Below are positions 41,696 to 50,659 of a stretch of DNA of 50,696 nucleotides, piece by piece (the first letter of the stretch is position 1; each line of letters starts with the position of its first letter). Position numbers and translations under genes: made by a program. The notes beneath the pieces were generated by a model. The model was not told where the DNA came from. It saw only the letters and a program-made list of their open reading frames with translations, and made no database searches. The DNA is from Lachnospiraceae bacterium (GTDB taxonomy: Bacteria; Bacillota; Clostridia; Lachnospirales; Lachnospiraceae): the NCBI GenBank assembly GCA_017484135.1, contig JAFUTQ010000016.1:1-50696 (forward strand), written 5' to 3'.

Positions 41696-41724
41696 CATAT
41701 AATATAGTAAGTATATACTGTTAA
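41696..41724 (-). promoter_or_regulatory. promoter of the DUF2752 gene
   Basis: Minus strand TTAACA (41724-41719), 17 bp, TATATG (41701-41696). Confidence 0.5.
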
Positions 41725-41751
41725 GATCCGAAAGTCAAAACGATACTCTTG

Positions 41752-41796
41752 GGCACCGAGCCATGCACTTGCGGCGGCGAGAACGTGATTCATGTG
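41752..41796 (+). repeat. partial copy of repeat R3
   Basis: GCACCGAGCCATGCACTTG followed by GCGGCGAGAACGTGATTCAT and GTGT. It matches the beginning of the R3 unit at the trxB end (GAGCTACGCACTTG, then GCGGCGAGAATGTGATTCAT), with ten bases missing between the two blocks and none of the later hairpins. Confidence 0.7.
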
Positions 41797-41805
41797 TCAA
41801 AACTA

Positions 41806-41834
41806 TTGTGTTTGGGAAAATATCCGTGTATAAT
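41806..41834 (+). promoter_or_regulatory. promoter of the SprA-like gene
   Basis: TTGTGT (41806-41811), 17 bp, TATAAT (41829-41834), 51 bp before the start. Confidence 0.75.
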
Positions 41835-41884
41835 ATAGATATATATGACCAATGACTCGAAAGGGATATGTTAGGAGGTGTAGT

Positions 41885-42385
41885 ATGCAGACGGGTATGA
41901 TATCAGGGTATTATGATGCGAATTATGCGAGAGGAGTCCAAAACACACCTTATCCGGAAACACAGGGAATTGGGCATGGGATTCCGATCGATGAGGATGA
42001 ACAGGTAAAAGCGGGATATGTATCTTCGCCGGAGGAGTGCCAGACCTGTAAGGAGCGCAAATATCAGGATGGCTCGGATGAAAATGTTTCGTTCAAGTCG
42101 GCGCAGCATATTTCGCCGGAGGCGGCAGGAGCGAGAGTCAAGGCACATGAGGCCGAACATGTTTCCAATGCGTACGTCAAGGCGGCACAGGGTGGCGGAC
42201 AGGTGGTATCTGCCAGTGTCAGCATTCATACGGATATCTGTCCGGAGTGCGGACGTGTGTATGTATCCGGCGGTGTGACACAGACCGCGATCAAGTATCC
42301 GAACGAGGAAAATCCGTATCAGCAGGCGAAGAAGATTTCGGATGCAGAGGATCTTAAGGGATCCAAAATTAATTACATAGGATAA
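41885..42385 (+). CDS. SprA-related putative zinc metallopeptidase
   Basis: 166 residues from ATG 41885, with TAGGAGGTG upstream. It has a zinc-protease-like HEAEH in ARVKAHEAEHVSNAYVKA and the following SVSIHTDICPECGRVYVSGG with a CxxC pair; a second pair (CQTCKERK) lies near residue 55. These features match SprA-family (catalytic metalloprotease-like) proteins of unknown target. No signal peptide. The gene precedes tex by 21 bp and likely shares its transcript. Confidence 0.8.
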   Translation: MQTGMISGYYDANYARGVQNTPYPETQGIGHGIPIDEDEQVKAGYVSSPEECQTCKERKYQDGSDENVSFKSAQHISPEAAGARVKAHEAEHVSNAYVKAAQGGGQVVSASVSIHTDICPECGRVYVSGGVTQTAIKYPNEENPYQQAKKISDAEDLKGSKINYIG

Positions 42386-42406
42386 AAAGGGAAAGGAAAG
42401 GCAGCA

Positions 42407-44551
42407 ATGGATATTACAGGAAAATTGGCGGAGGAACTTGGAATCCGGAAGGCACAGGCGGAGGCAGCGGTAAAGCTGATCGATGAAGGGAATACGATTC
42501 CGTTTATCGCCCGCTACCGAAAGGAGGTAACGGGCTCGCTGGATGATGAGGTGCTGCGAAATCTTTTTGACAGACTGAATTATCTGCGGAACCTTCAGGA
42601 GAAAAAGGAGCAGGCGCTGGCTGCCATTGAAGAGCAGGGAAAGCTGACCGAAGAGCTGCGGGCTGCGATTGAAGCGGCGGAGACACTGGTAGTAGTGGAG
42701 GATCTGTACCGCCCGTATCGTCCGAAGCGGCGCACAAGAGCAACCATCGCAAAGGAGAAGGGGCTGGAGCCGCTGGCAAATGTAATTACGCTGCAGATGA
42801 TAAAGGAACCCTTGGAAAAAGAGGCAGAGAAATACATTGACGCGGAAAAAGAGGTACACACGGCGGAGGAGGCCATTGCGGGAGCAAAGGATATCCTTGC
42901 AGAGTATATTTCAGATGAGGCAGATTACCGCATTCACATTCGCGATCTGACCATGAAGCAGGGACACATTACATCCACGGCGAAGGATCCGGAGAAGGAA
43001 TCTGTATACGAGATGTATTACGATTTTGATGAGCCGCTTGCAAAGATGGCGGGGCATCGCACCCTCGCATTAAACCGCGGAGAGGCGGAGAAAATTCTTA
43101 CGGTGAAAATAGAAGCGCCGGAGGAGCAGATTCTCCGCTACATGGAAAAGCAGGTCATCACCAGAGAAAATCCGTATACAACTCCCGTTCTGAAAGAGGT
43201 GGTGGAGGACAGCTATCATCGTCTGGTAGCACCCGCCATTGAACGTGAGATCAGAAACAGTCTCACAGAAACGGCGGAGGACGGCGCGATCCGGGTGTTC
43301 GGGAAAAACTTAGAGCAGCTTCTGATGCAGCCGCCCATTGCGGGACAGGTGGTGCTCGGCTGGGATCCGGCGTTCCGTACCGGATGTAAGCTCGCTGTGG
43401 TGGACGCTACCGGAAAGGTGCTGGACACAGAGGTGATCTATCCGACTGCGCCCCAGAATAAGGTAGAGCAGGCCAAGGCAGTGCTGAAAAAACTGATCTC
43501 AAAATATCAGGTCACCCTGATTTCTCTGGGCAACGGAACAGCCTCCAGGGAATCCGAGCAGATTATTGTAGAGCTCTTAAAAGAGATTCCGGTAAAGGTG
43601 CAATATATTATCGTAAATGAAGCAGGTGCCTCTGTTTATTCGGCCAGCAAGCTGGCAACAGAAGAGTTTCCCAATTTTGACGTGGGACAGCGCAGCGCAG
43701 CTTCCATGGCGCGGCGCCTGCAGGATCCGTTAGCGGAACTGGTAAAGATCGATCCGAAGTCCATCGGAGTGGGACAGTACCAGCATGATATGAATCAGAA
43801 AAAGCTCAGTGAGGCACTGGGCGGCGTGGTAGAGGATTGCGTGAATAAGGTAGGGGTAGATTTGAATACTGCCTCCGCATCCCTGCTGGAATATATTTCG
43901 GGAATCAGTAAAACGATTGCAAAAAATATTGTAGCCTACCGGGAGGAAAACGGTCGTTTTTCTTCCCGCAGCCAGCTGCTGAAGGTGGCAAAGCTGGGAC
44001 CTAAGGCATACGAACAATGCGCAGGTTTCATGCGCATCAACGGCGGGAAAAATCCGCTGGACTCTACTGGCGTGCATCCCGAAAGCTACGAGGCGACTAG
44101 GCTGGTTTTGGAAAAGCTTGGCTACACCATGGAGGATGTGGAAAGCCGCAATGTGGAAGGAATTTCCAAAAAGATTAAGGATTATAAAAAGCTTGCGGCA
44201 GAGGTGGAAATCGGTGAGATTACTCTGCGGGATATTGTAAAGGAACTGGAAAAACCGGCCAGAGATCCCAGAGATGATATGCCAAAGCCGATCTTGAGAA
44301 GCGACGTGCTTGCGATGGAGGATTTGACAGAGGGTATGGTTTTGAAGGGAACGGTGCGAAATGTCATTGATTTCGGAGCGTTTGTGGATATTGGGGTTCA
44401 TCAGGACGGACTGGTGCATATTTCCCAGATGAGCGAGAAATACATTAAACATCCGCTGGAGGTTGTCAGTGTGGGAGATGTTGTGGATGTGAAAATCATG
44501 AGCGTGGATCTGAAGAAACAGAGAATTCAGTTGACCATGAAAGGATTATAA
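42407..44551 (+). CDS. tex: Tex-type RNA-binding transcription accessory protein
   Basis: 714 residues. The order follows Tex: N-terminal helical region (IPFIARYRKEVTGSLDDEVLRNL), YqgF/RNase H-like domain (VVLGWDPAFRTGCKLAVVD), two helix-hairpin-helix units (about 490-560, DLNTASASLLEYISGISKTIAKNIVAYR), and a C-terminal S1 domain (about 640-712, GMVLKGTVRNVIDFGAFVDIG). Tex binds nucleic acid and modulates transcription and translation; it is near universal in bacteria. AAAGGAAAGG precedes the start. Confidence 0.96.
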   Translation: MDITGKLAEELGIRKAQAEAAVKLIDEGNTIPFIARYRKEVTGSLDDEVLRNLFDRLNYLRNLQEKKEQALAAIEEQGKLTEELRAAIEAAETLVVVEDLYRPYRPKRRTRATIAKEKGLEPLANVITLQMIKEPLEKEAEKYIDAEKEVHTAEEAIAGAKDILAEYISDEADYRIHIRDLTMKQGHITSTAKDPEKESVYEMYYDFDEPLAKMAGHRTLALNRGEAEKILTVKIEAPEEQILRYMEKQVITRENPYTTPVLKEVVEDSYHRLVAPAIEREIRNSLTETAEDGAIRVFGKNLEQLLMQPPIAGQVVLGWDPAFRTGCKLAVVDATGKVLDTEVIYPTAPQNKVEQAKAVLKKLISKYQVTLISLGNGTASRESEQIIVELLKEIPVKVQYIIVNEAGASVYSASKLATEEFPNFDVGQRSAASMARRLQDPLAELVKIDPKSIGVGQYQHDMNQKKLSEALGGVVEDCVNKVGVDLNTASASLLEYISGISKTIAKNIVAYREENGRFSSRSQLLKVAKLGPKAYEQCAGFMRINGGKNPLDSTGVHPESYEATRLVLEKLGYTMEDVESRNVEGISKKIKDYKKLAAEVEIGEITLRDIVKELEKPARDPRDDMPKPILRSDVLAMEDLTEGMVLKGTVRNVIDFGAFVDIGVHQDGLVHISQMSEKYIKHPLEVVSVGDVVDVKIMSVDLKKQRIQLTMKGL

Positions 44552-44589
44552 AAAGACAGGCGGATGACGGACGAGAAGGAGGAAAAAAC

Positions 44590-45090
44590 GTGCCGGTCGA
44601 ATTTGAAGTAAAGCTGAACCAAAAGGACATGTATCGGTTTCATATGTATCATATCTATACAGGCATTCATGGGCTTACCTCGATACTTGTGGCGATTTTT
44701 GCATTTGTGTACACGGTCTACAGCTATGGAAGAGTCGGAACCGGCTATACGGTTTTGTACATACTGTTCGGAGTGGCATTTCTGATTTACTATCCGGTTA
44801 CGATGATATGGAAATCAGCGGCTCAGATCAAGGCACCAAACGGGCTCAGGGACGGAATCCGTTATCATGTGGACGCGGAGGGCATCCGGGTGTCGGTGGG
44901 AGAGGAGAGTTCACTTCTTCCGTGGAAACAGATTTATAAAATGGTATCAAACAGGCATCAGATTTTGATTTACAGCAGCAGAATTCATGCGTATATCATT
45001 ACCAGAGAAGCGGTGGGTGAACAATACGAAGCGCTCCGGCAGCTCGCAGAGCAGAATATAGAGAAACATCGTTTTAGAATGAAAAAATAG
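44590..45090 (+). CDS. YcxB-like membrane protein
   Basis: 166 residues from GTG 44590, with AGAAGGAGG upstream. Two membrane helices (about 25-45 and 55-75) and a C-terminal cytoplasmic segment, ISVGEESSLLPWKQIYKM-like (here VSVGEESSLLPWKQIYKMV), with HAYIITREAVGEQY. This is the YcxB-like C-terminal pattern of Firmicutes proteins of unknown role. It lies between tex and tsaE in the same direction. Confidence 0.65.
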   Translation: MPVEFEVKLNQKDMYRFHMYHIYTGIHGLTSILVAIFAFVYTVYSYGRVGTGYTVLYILFGVAFLIYYPVTMIWKSAAQIKAPNGLRDGIRYHVDAEGIRVSVGEESSLLPWKQIYKMVSNRHQILIYSSRIHAYIITREAVGEQYEALRQLAEQNIEKHRFRMKK

Positions 45091-45116
45091 ATTTGTAAGA
45101 TTTGGAAAAATAAAGT

Positions 45117-45548
45117 ATGATTTATGAGACATGGAATGCAGAACAGACCGAAAAGCTTGGAGAGCGTCTCGGGCAGACTGCGGCAGCGGGAGAGCTGTAC
45201 ACGCTCATTGGAGAGCTTGGTGTGGGAAAAACGGTTTTTACACAGGGCTTTGCAAAGGGCTTAGGCATACAGGAACCGATTTGCAGTCCGACCTTTACGA
45301 TCGTACAAGTGTATGAGGAGGGGCGCGTGCCGTTTTACCATTTCGATGTGTATCGGATCGGTCATATAGAGGAAATGGAGGAGATCGGTTATGAGGACTA
45401 CTTTTACGGAGAGGGTGTTGCCATGATTGAGTGGGCAAATCTGATCGAAGACATTCTCCCGCAGCGCTTTCGGCAGATCACAATTGAGAAGGATCCTGAG
45501 CAGGGATTTGATTTCCGCCGGATTACGGTGGAAGAGGTGGAAAGATGA
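45117..45548 (+). CDS. tsaE: tRNA threonylcarbamoyladenosine biosynthesis ATPase TsaE
   Basis: 143 residues. TsaE is the small ATPase required with TsaB and TsaD to put the threonylcarbamoyl group on A37 of ANN-reading tRNAs. Walker A GELGVGKTVFTQGFAKGLG, CSPTFTIV, and YHFDVYRI...IEWANLIEDILP are all family motifs. It overlaps tsaB by 4 bp; tsaD lies 3 kb downstream on the same strand. Confidence 0.96.
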   Translation: MIYETWNAEQTEKLGERLGQTAAAGELYTLIGELGVGKTVFTQGFAKGLGIQEPICSPTFTIVQVYEEGRVPFYHFDVYRIGHIEEMEEIGYEDYFYGEGVAMIEWANLIEDILPQRFRQITIEKDPEQGFDFRRITVEEVER

Positions 45549-46258
45549 AGCTTTTAGGGCTGGACAGCTCCGGGCAGGTGGCCAGCGTGGCGGTTGTGGA
45601 GGATGAGGAGCTTCGCGGAGAATATACCATAAATTATAAAAAAACGCATTCCCAGACATTACTGCCGATGCTGGATGCATTGGCACGGATGCTGGAGCTA
45701 GATCTGGACACACTGGATGCAATTGCGGTGTCAGGCGGACCCGGTTCCTTTACCGGGCTGCGCATTGGTTCGGCAACGGCTAAGGGATTAGGTCTGGCAC
45801 TGGACAAACCGCTGATCCATATTCCTACGGTAGATGCACTGGCTTACAATCTTTATGGACACCGGGATATCATTTGTCCGTTGATGGATGCCAGACGGAA
45901 TCAGACCTATACCGGGCTGTACCGTTTTGACGGGGAAGGGAAGATGCATATACTCAGAAAGCAGTGCGCAGTGTCCATTGATGATATTGTAAGTGCGATC
46001 AATGAAAAAAAAGAGCCGGTGGTCTTTTTGGGAGACGGGGTAGCGGTTTTTCGCTCCTATATCGAAGCGAATTGTAAGGTATCGCATCAGTTCGCTCCGC
46101 CTCATGCCAACAGGCAGCGCGCAGCGGCTGTTGCCGCGCTGGGAGAACAGTATTTTGTCCAAGGGCTGACGGAATCGGCGGCAGATCACAGGCCGGATTA
46201 TCTGAGGCTTTCGCAGGCGGAGCGGGAACGAATGGAGCGGCTGAAAGATGGTAATTGA
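45545..46258 (+). CDS. tsaB: tRNA threonylcarbamoyladenosine biosynthesis protein TsaB
   Basis: 237 residues with the ASKHA fold: LGLDSSGQVASVAVVED, the region AIAVSGGPGSFTGLRIGSATAKGLGLAL and LMDARRNQTYTGLYRF. TsaB is the non-catalytic partner that stabilises TsaD. It starts inside the tsaE stop and overlaps rimI by 11 bp, so the three are translationally coupled. Confidence 0.96.
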   Translation: MKLLGLDSSGQVASVAVVEDEELRGEYTINYKKTHSQTLLPMLDALARMLELDLDTLDAIAVSGGPGSFTGLRIGSATAKGLGLALDKPLIHIPTVDALAYNLYGHRDIICPLMDARRNQTYTGLYRFDGEGKMHILRKQCAVSIDDIVSAINEKKEPVVFLGDGVAVFRSYIEANCKVSHQFAPPHANRQRAAAVAALGEQYFVQGLTESAADHRPDYLRLSQAERERMERLKDGN

Positions 46259-46694
46259 TACTATGACGCTGCAGGATGTGGAGCAGGTGGCGGAAATAGA
46301 GAAAAGCGTGTTTTCCACACCATGGAGTGCTCAGGCATTTGCAGACACCCTGACAATGGAAGGCGTGATTTTTCTGGTAGCCAGAGAGGGAAAAAAGGTT
46401 CTTGGATACTGTGGAATCTATCTGGCTGCGGATGAGGGAGAGGTTACCAATGTGGCGGTACATCCGGAACACCGCCGGAAGGGAATTGCAAGGACGTTGC
46501 TTGAAAAGCTTCTGACAAGCGCCGGAGACCGGGGTGCAGCGCATATGATACTGGAAGTCCGGCAATCCAACCAAGCGGCAATCCGTTTGTATGAATCCAT
46601 GGGATTTGAACCGTGCGGAGTCCGGAAGCGGTTTTACAGACAGCCGGTGGAGGATGCCCTGCTGATGCGTGGGCGCACCAGCAATTTCCACTAG
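46248..46694 (+). CDS. rimI: ribosomal-protein-alanine N-acetyltransferase RimI
   Basis: 148 residues, GNAT fold. The acetyl-CoA loop VAVHPEHRRKGIARTLLEKLL, the catalytic-strand EVRQSNQAAIRLYESMGFEPCGVRKRFY with the C-terminal tyrosine typical of RimI. It acetylates ribosomal protein S18 and sometimes other proteins. The tsaB-rimI neighbourhood is standard in Firmicutes. Confidence 0.94.
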   Translation: MVIDTMTLQDVEQVAEIEKSVFSTPWSAQAFADTLTMEGVIFLVAREGKKVLGYCGIYLAADEGEVTNVAVHPEHRRKGIARTLLEKLLTSAGDRGAAHMILEVRQSNQAAIRLYESMGFEPCGVRKRFYRQPVEDALLMRGRTSNFH

Positions 46695-46779
46695 GCAGGC
46701 AGATTTCGGATATCCTATAATGAGAATGAATGCGAGCGGAAAAACACGCAGATGAAAAAGAAAAGGACAGGTGCGCAGG

Positions 46780-46986
46780 ATGAAGAACGGGAAGGTATGC
46801 AATGTGTGCGGGAAAGTGTTGGACGAAACACAGGAGGATTATCTGGTGATCGAAAAGGAATGGGGATATTTCTCTAATAAGGATGGATCACATGACAGGA
46901 TTCGTGTCTGTGAAACTTGCTATGACCAATGGCTGGAACAGTTTACACAGCCGGTGGACAGACAGCAGGTCACGGAGCTGGTTTGA
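46780..46986 (+). CDS. small zinc-finger-like hypothetical protein
   Basis: 68 residues from ATG 46780 (ATG 46771 is in frame but overlaps the ribosome binding region). Two cysteine pairs, CNVCGKVL near the start and CETCYDQWL near residue 46, would make one zinc site around an acidic middle segment. No family was recognised. It sits between rimI and rnz and may share their transcript. Confidence 0.6.
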   Translation: MKNGKVCNVCGKVLDETQEDYLVIEKEWGYFSNKDGSHDRIRVCETCYDQWLEQFTQPVDRQQVTELV

Positions 46987-47026
46987 TGGAAATGTAGAAG
47001 AAAGAAACTGAGGACAGAGGGAAACA

Positions 47027-47947
47027 ATGTTAGATGTCTGTTTGTTAGGCACCGGGGGAATGATGCCACTGCCCAGCCGATGGCTGACCTCCCTGATGAC
47101 AAGGTACAACGGTAGTAATCTGCTGATCGATTGCGGGGAGGGAACGCAGATTGCGATTAAGGAAAAAGGCTGGAATTACAAACCGATTGACGTGATTTGC
47201 TTTACGCATTTTCATGCGGATCATATCAGCGGGCTGCCGGGCATTCTGCTTGCAATGGGGAATGCGGAGCGCACAGAGCCGCTGACGCTGGTGGGGCCGA
47301 AGGGCTTGGAACGGGTAGTTACTTCACTGCGTGTCATTGCACCGGAGCTTCCGTTTCCGTTGAAATTTATCGAGCTGTACGATGCAGAGGAACAGATAGA
47401 GCTTTGCGGCTATCATATCAAAGCGTTTCGGGTCAATCATAACATCGTCTGCTATGGATATACCATAGAGATCCCCAGAGCCGGGAGATTTCAATTGGAA
47501 CGGGCAAAGGAACACGGGATTCCGCAAAGGTATTGGAGTCTTTTACAGAAGGGACAGACGGTGGACTGCGAGGAGGGGCATTTTACTCCGGATCTGGTTA
47601 TGGGGCCGCCCCGAAAGGGAATTAAGCTGACGTACACAACGGACACCAGACCGACCGAAAGTATTCGGAGAAATGCTGAAAATTCGGACTTATTTATCTG
47701 CGAGGGAATGTATGCCGAGAAGGATAAGCTCAAAAAAGCAAAGCAATATAAGCATATGACCTTCTATGAGGCGGCACAGCTTGCAAGAGAAGCGGATGTC
47801 AGGGAATTGTGGCTGACACATTTCAGCCCGTCTCTGATTCATGGAGAAAACTATATGGACGAAGTCCGCAAAATTTTTTCGCAGGCACATCTTGGGAAAG
47901 ACGGAAAAACTGTCGAATTAGATTTTGAGGAGGAAGCTCATTTTTGA
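47027..47947 (+). CDS. rnz: ribonuclease Z (metallo-beta-lactamase fold)
   Basis: 306 residues. RNase Z cuts precursor tRNA at the 3' end of genes lacking encoded CCA, which fits both tRNA genes in this window. Motifs: LGTGGMMPLPSRW, the zinc-binding THFHADHISGLPG, VNHNIVCYGY, TTDTRPTES and LTHFSP. Compared with family members, the last residues EEEAHF come from repeat R2, whose start forms the stop codon. The upstream AGAGGGAAAC is the likely ribosome binding site. Confidence 0.93.
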   Translation: MLDVCLLGTGGMMPLPSRWLTSLMTRYNGSNLLIDCGEGTQIAIKEKGWNYKPIDVICFTHFHADHISGLPGILLAMGNAERTEPLTLVGPKGLERVVTSLRVIAPELPFPLKFIELYDAEEQIELCGYHIKAFRVNHNIVCYGYTIEIPRAGRFQLERAKEHGIPQRYWSLLQKGQTVDCEEGHFTPDLVMGPPRKGIKLTYTTDTRPTESIRRNAENSDLFICEGMYAEKDKLKKAKQYKHMTFYEAAQLAREADVRELWLTHFSPSLIHGENYMDEVRKIFSQAHLGKDGKTVELDFEEEAHF

Positions 47948-48000
47948 ATGGCTTCCGACGACATGGCAGGTGACGCGGAGCGGCGCGTGCCGGTACATTA
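47928..48000 (+). repeat. repeat R2, copy 3, over the rnz stop
   Basis: GAGGAGGAAGCTCATTTTTG followed by AATGGCTTCCGACGACATGG, CAGGTGACGCGGAGCGGCGC and GTGCCG. Compared with the two other copies it lacks about 11 nt (one arm of the small hairpin). It encodes the last residues and stop of rnz. Confidence 0.75.
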
Positions 48001-48071
48001 GAGGATGAAAAAATGAATTCAAATCACGCAAAGTAGCGCGTTCTGAAATATATTAAAAAGGAGGAATGCTT

Positions 48072-48656
48072 ATGAAACAGGTAAGAGTTGCAATTGCAGG
48101 AGTTGCCTGTGTGGCTCTCTTGGTTGGTTTTTATTATTTTCTCTCACATCGGACACAGCCGGGTGCAGAGGAAAAAGTAGAGATTACAGAAATTACAAAG
48201 GTTACCACGAAAAATCTGGATACTTCCTATCCGGCGACTCCCCGGGAGGTCATCAAGTTTTATAATCGGGTTCTTGGCTGCGTATATAATGATGAATACA
48301 CCGAAGAGGAATTTGACAAGCTGGCAGAGCAGATATGGACAGTCATGGATACGGATCTGCAGGAGGCAAACCCGCTGGATCAGTATCGGGAAACGCTGTG
48401 GGCGGATGCGGAAGCTTATCACGCGCAGAAACGGGTAATTGCCACGATGTCTGTGTGCGACAGCAGTGACGTGGAACTCAAAAAGGTGGGGGGGCGTGAG
48501 TGCGCCTATGTGACTGCGTCTTATTTCCTGCAGTCCGACAAGTCATTTTACCGCACGAATCAGCAGTATGTTTTGCGGAAGGACTCGGACGGGAAATGGA
48601 AAATCTACGGTTTTGCGTTGATGGGAGGAAACAATTCGTATGCTCAGGAGGAATGA
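48072..48656 (+). CDS. membrane-anchored hypothetical protein ahead of tsaD
   Basis: 194 residues from ATG 48072 (GGAGG seven bases upstream; ATG 48066 is too close to it). One N-terminal helix (about 7-25) and an extracytoplasmic domain with [27 protein letters not shown], where Tyr-Asn-Arg in the [14 protein letters not shown] segment is typical of a small uncharacterised Lachnospiraceae family. The function is unknown. The end overlaps tsaD by 17 bp. Confidence 0.72.
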   Translation: MKQVRVAIAGVACVALLVGFYYFLSHRTQPGAEEKVEITEITKVTTKNLDTSYPATPREVIKFYNRVLGCVYNDEYTEEEFDKLAEQIWTVMDTDLQEANPLDQYRETLWADAEAYHAQKRVIATMSVCDSSDVELKKVGGRECAYVTASYFLQSDKSFYRTNQQYVLRKDSDGKWKIYGFALMGGNNSYAQEE

Positions 48657-49671
48657 GGATATTGTGATTCTGGCAATAGAAACCTCCTGTGATGAGACGG
48701 CAGCTGCGGTGGTGGTAAACGGCAGAGATGTGCGTTCGAATGTTATTTCCTCACAGATCGATCTGCATACGCTGTATGGCGGTGTGGTTCCGGAAATTGC
48801 TTCCAGAAAGCATATTGAACGGATCAATCAGGTGATTCTGGAGGCCATGCAGCAGGCAGAGGCGGATTGGGACGAGCTGGACGCAATTGCGGTTACATAT
48901 GGACCGGGACTGGTGGGTGCGCTGCTTGTGGGAGTGGCAGAGGCAAAGGCGATCAGTTATGCCAGAAAGCTGCCGCTGATTGGGGTGCATCATATTGAAG
49001 GGCACATCAGCGCAAATTACATCGAAAATAAGGAGCTGGAGCCTCCGTTTCTCTGTCTGGTTGTATCCGGTGGACATACCCATCTGGTAAATGTGGCAGA
49101 TTACGGAGTCTATGAGGTTTTGGGAAGAACCAGAGATGATGCGGCGGGAGAGGCTTTTGACAAGGTGGCGCGTGCGATTGGTCTGGGCTATCCGGGAGGA
49201 CCCAAAATCGAAAAGGTGTCCGCGAAGGGAAATCCGCATGCGGTGGAATTTCCGCGGCCGAGGGTGACAGAGGATGCCTATGATTTCAGCTTCAGCGGTT
49301 TGAAGTCCGCGGTTTTGAATTATCTCAATGCATGTAAGATGAAGCATGTAGAGGTGGTGCAGGAGGATGTGGCTGCGTCTTTTCAGAGGGCAGTGATTGA
49401 TGTGCTGGTAGGGAATGCGATGCTGGCTGCAGAACAGTATCAGGTGAAAAAATTTGCCATTGCCGGAGGCGTGGCATCGAATGGTGCGCTGCGGGAGGCC
49501 ATGGCGGATGCGTGCAGGGAACGGGGGATTTCGTTCTATCACCCTTCTCCGGTGCTGTGCACGGACAATGCTGCGATGATTGGAGCGGCGGCATATTATG
49601 AGTACCGGGCAGGTGCGAGAAGCGGCTGGGATCTGAATGCCGTTCCGAATCTGAAGCTGGGGGAAAGATAA
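48640..49671 (+). CDS. tsaD: tRNA N6-adenosine threonylcarbamoyltransferase TsaD
   Basis: 343 residues. The catalytic member of the t6A system: [31 protein letters not shown], the iron/zinc-binding [20 protein letters not shown] and the C-terminal [13 protein letters not shown] with [14 protein letters not shown] 48640 overlaps the upstream gene; GTG 48664 with GAGG before it is an alternative that would remove eight residues. It is followed by ispD after one base. Confidence 0.96.
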   Translation: MLRRNEDIVILAIETSCDETAAAVVVNGRDVRSNVISSQIDLHTLYGGVVPEIASRKHIERINQVILEAMQQAEADWDELDAIAVTYGPGLVGALLVGVAEAKAISYARKLPLIGVHHIEGHISANYIENKELEPPFLCLVVSGGHTHLVNVADYGVYEVLGRTRDDAAGEAFDKVARAIGLGYPGGPKIEKVSAKGNPHAVEFPRPRVTEDAYDFSFSGLKSAVLNYLNACKMKHVEVVQEDVAASFQRAVIDVLVGNAMLAAEQYQVKKFAIAGGVASNGALREAMADACRERGISFYHPSPVLCTDNAAMIGAAAYYEYRAGARSGWDLNAVPNLKLGER

Positions 49672-49672
49672 G

Positions 49673-50368
49673 ATGAGCAGTTTTGCGGCAATTGTGCTTG
49701 CGGCCGGAAAGGGAAGCCGCATGAACAGTGATGTCCATAAGCAATATATGAATCTGGCAGGGAAACCGGTCATTTACTATTCTCTGAAGGCGTTTTCCGA
49801 CAGTCCGGTTGACGAAATTGTGCTGGTAACGGGGGTAGGAGAACAGGAGTATTGCCGGAGGGAACTGATTGAGAAATACCAGTTCACAAAGGTCACGCAT
49901 ATCGTCGAGGGTGGCGCGGAACGGTATCATTCGGTATATCAAGGGTTAATGGCGTGTGCGAATGCAGAGTATGTCATGATTCATGACGGTGCCCGTCCGT
50001 TCGTGACGCAGGACATCATTTGCAGGGCGATGGAGGATGTCCCGCGCAGCAGGGCGAATATTGCAGCCGTACCGGTCAAGGATACTATAAAAATGACAGA
50101 CGAAACAAATTGTGTGACGGATACGCCGCGGCGCGATCGGCTTTGGTCGGTGCAGACTCCGCAAACCTTTGAGACAACGCTTCTGAAGAATGCCTATGAA
50201 GTGATGATGAAACAGGAGGATGCAGATATTACGGATGATGCCATGGTGGTCGAGCGGTATGGCGGATACAAGGTGCATGTAATTATGGGAGATTACCGGA
50301 ATATCAAACTTACAACGCCGGAGGATCTGCTGATCGGGGAAATCTTTGCAACAGAAAAAAATGGTTGA
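49673..50368 (+). CDS. ispD: 2-C-methyl-D-erythritol 4-phosphate cytidylyltransferase
   Basis: 231 residues. It makes CDP-methylerythritol in the non-mevalonate isoprenoid pathway. The N-terminal CTP-binding AAIVLAAGKGSRMNSDVHKQYM, VEGGAERYHSVYQGL, HDGARPFVT, AVPVKDTIK and WSVQTPQTFETTLL are all conserved. Its stop overlaps the -35 of the following tRNA promoter. Confidence 0.96.
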   Translation: MSSFAAIVLAAGKGSRMNSDVHKQYMNLAGKPVIYYSLKAFSDSPVDEIVLVTGVGEQEYCRRELIEKYQFTKVTHIVEGGAERYHSVYQGLMACANAEYVMIHDGARPFVTQDIICRAMEDVPRSRANIAAVPVKDTIKMTDETNCVTDTPRRDRLWSVQTPQTFETTLLKNAYEVMMKQEDADITDDAMVVERYGGYKVHVIMGDYRNIKLTTPEDLLIGEIFATEKNG

Positions 50369-50393
50369 CAGGCATTGGTATTGATGATATAAT
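50365..50393 (+). promoter_or_regulatory. promoter of tRNA-Ser
   Basis: TTGACA (50365-50370), 17 bp, TATAAT (50388-50393): perfect consensus. Confidence 0.9.
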
Positions 50394-50429
50394 TTTCGAG
50401 TGCGTTGATTCAAACGCGAAATTTCATAT

Positions 50430-50515
50430 GGAGAGGTATCGAAGTGGTCATAACGAGGCGGTCTTGAAAACCGTTTGTCCGCAAGGGCACGTGGGTTCGA
50501 ATCCCACCCTCTCCG
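50430..50515 (+). tRNA. tRNA-Ser (anticodon TGA)
   Basis: 86 nt, with the long variable arm of serine tRNAs (TTGTCCGCAAGGGCAC region). Acceptor GGAGAGG/CCTCTCC, anticodon loop CTTGAAA with TGA, T arm GGTTCGAATCC, discriminator G. CCA is not encoded, so RNase Z processing is expected. Confidence 0.96.
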
Positions 50516-50524
50516 TTCCATAAG

Positions 50525-50557
50525 ATCATCATCTGTTAGGTTGAGATGATGATTTTT
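50525..50557 (+). terminator. terminator of tRNA-Ser
   Basis: ATCATCATC (50525-50533) and GATGATGAT (50544-50552) form a 9-bp stem followed by TTTTT, where repeat R1 copy D begins. Confidence 0.85.
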
Positions 50558-50659
50558 ATGCGCAGGGCTGCACAAGGAAGATATTCGGCTGATGCCGAAT
50601 GCAGCCCGCGCGGCGAGTAGGGGAGCAATTCTCCCCTACTCGATTGCGCAGGGACGCAC
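50556..50659 (+). repeat. dispersed structured repeat R1, copy D
   Basis: Starts TTATGCGCAGGGCTGCA in the T-tract. Outer stem GGGCTGCA/TGCAGCCC encloses ATTCGGC/GCCGAAT; second hairpin CGAGTAGGGGAG/CTCCCCTACTCG; final repeat TTGCGCAGGGACGCAC. The outer stem differs from copies A and C at matched positions on both sides, which is the best covariation in the set. Nothing is recognisable in the last 37 bases of the window. Confidence 0.85.
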
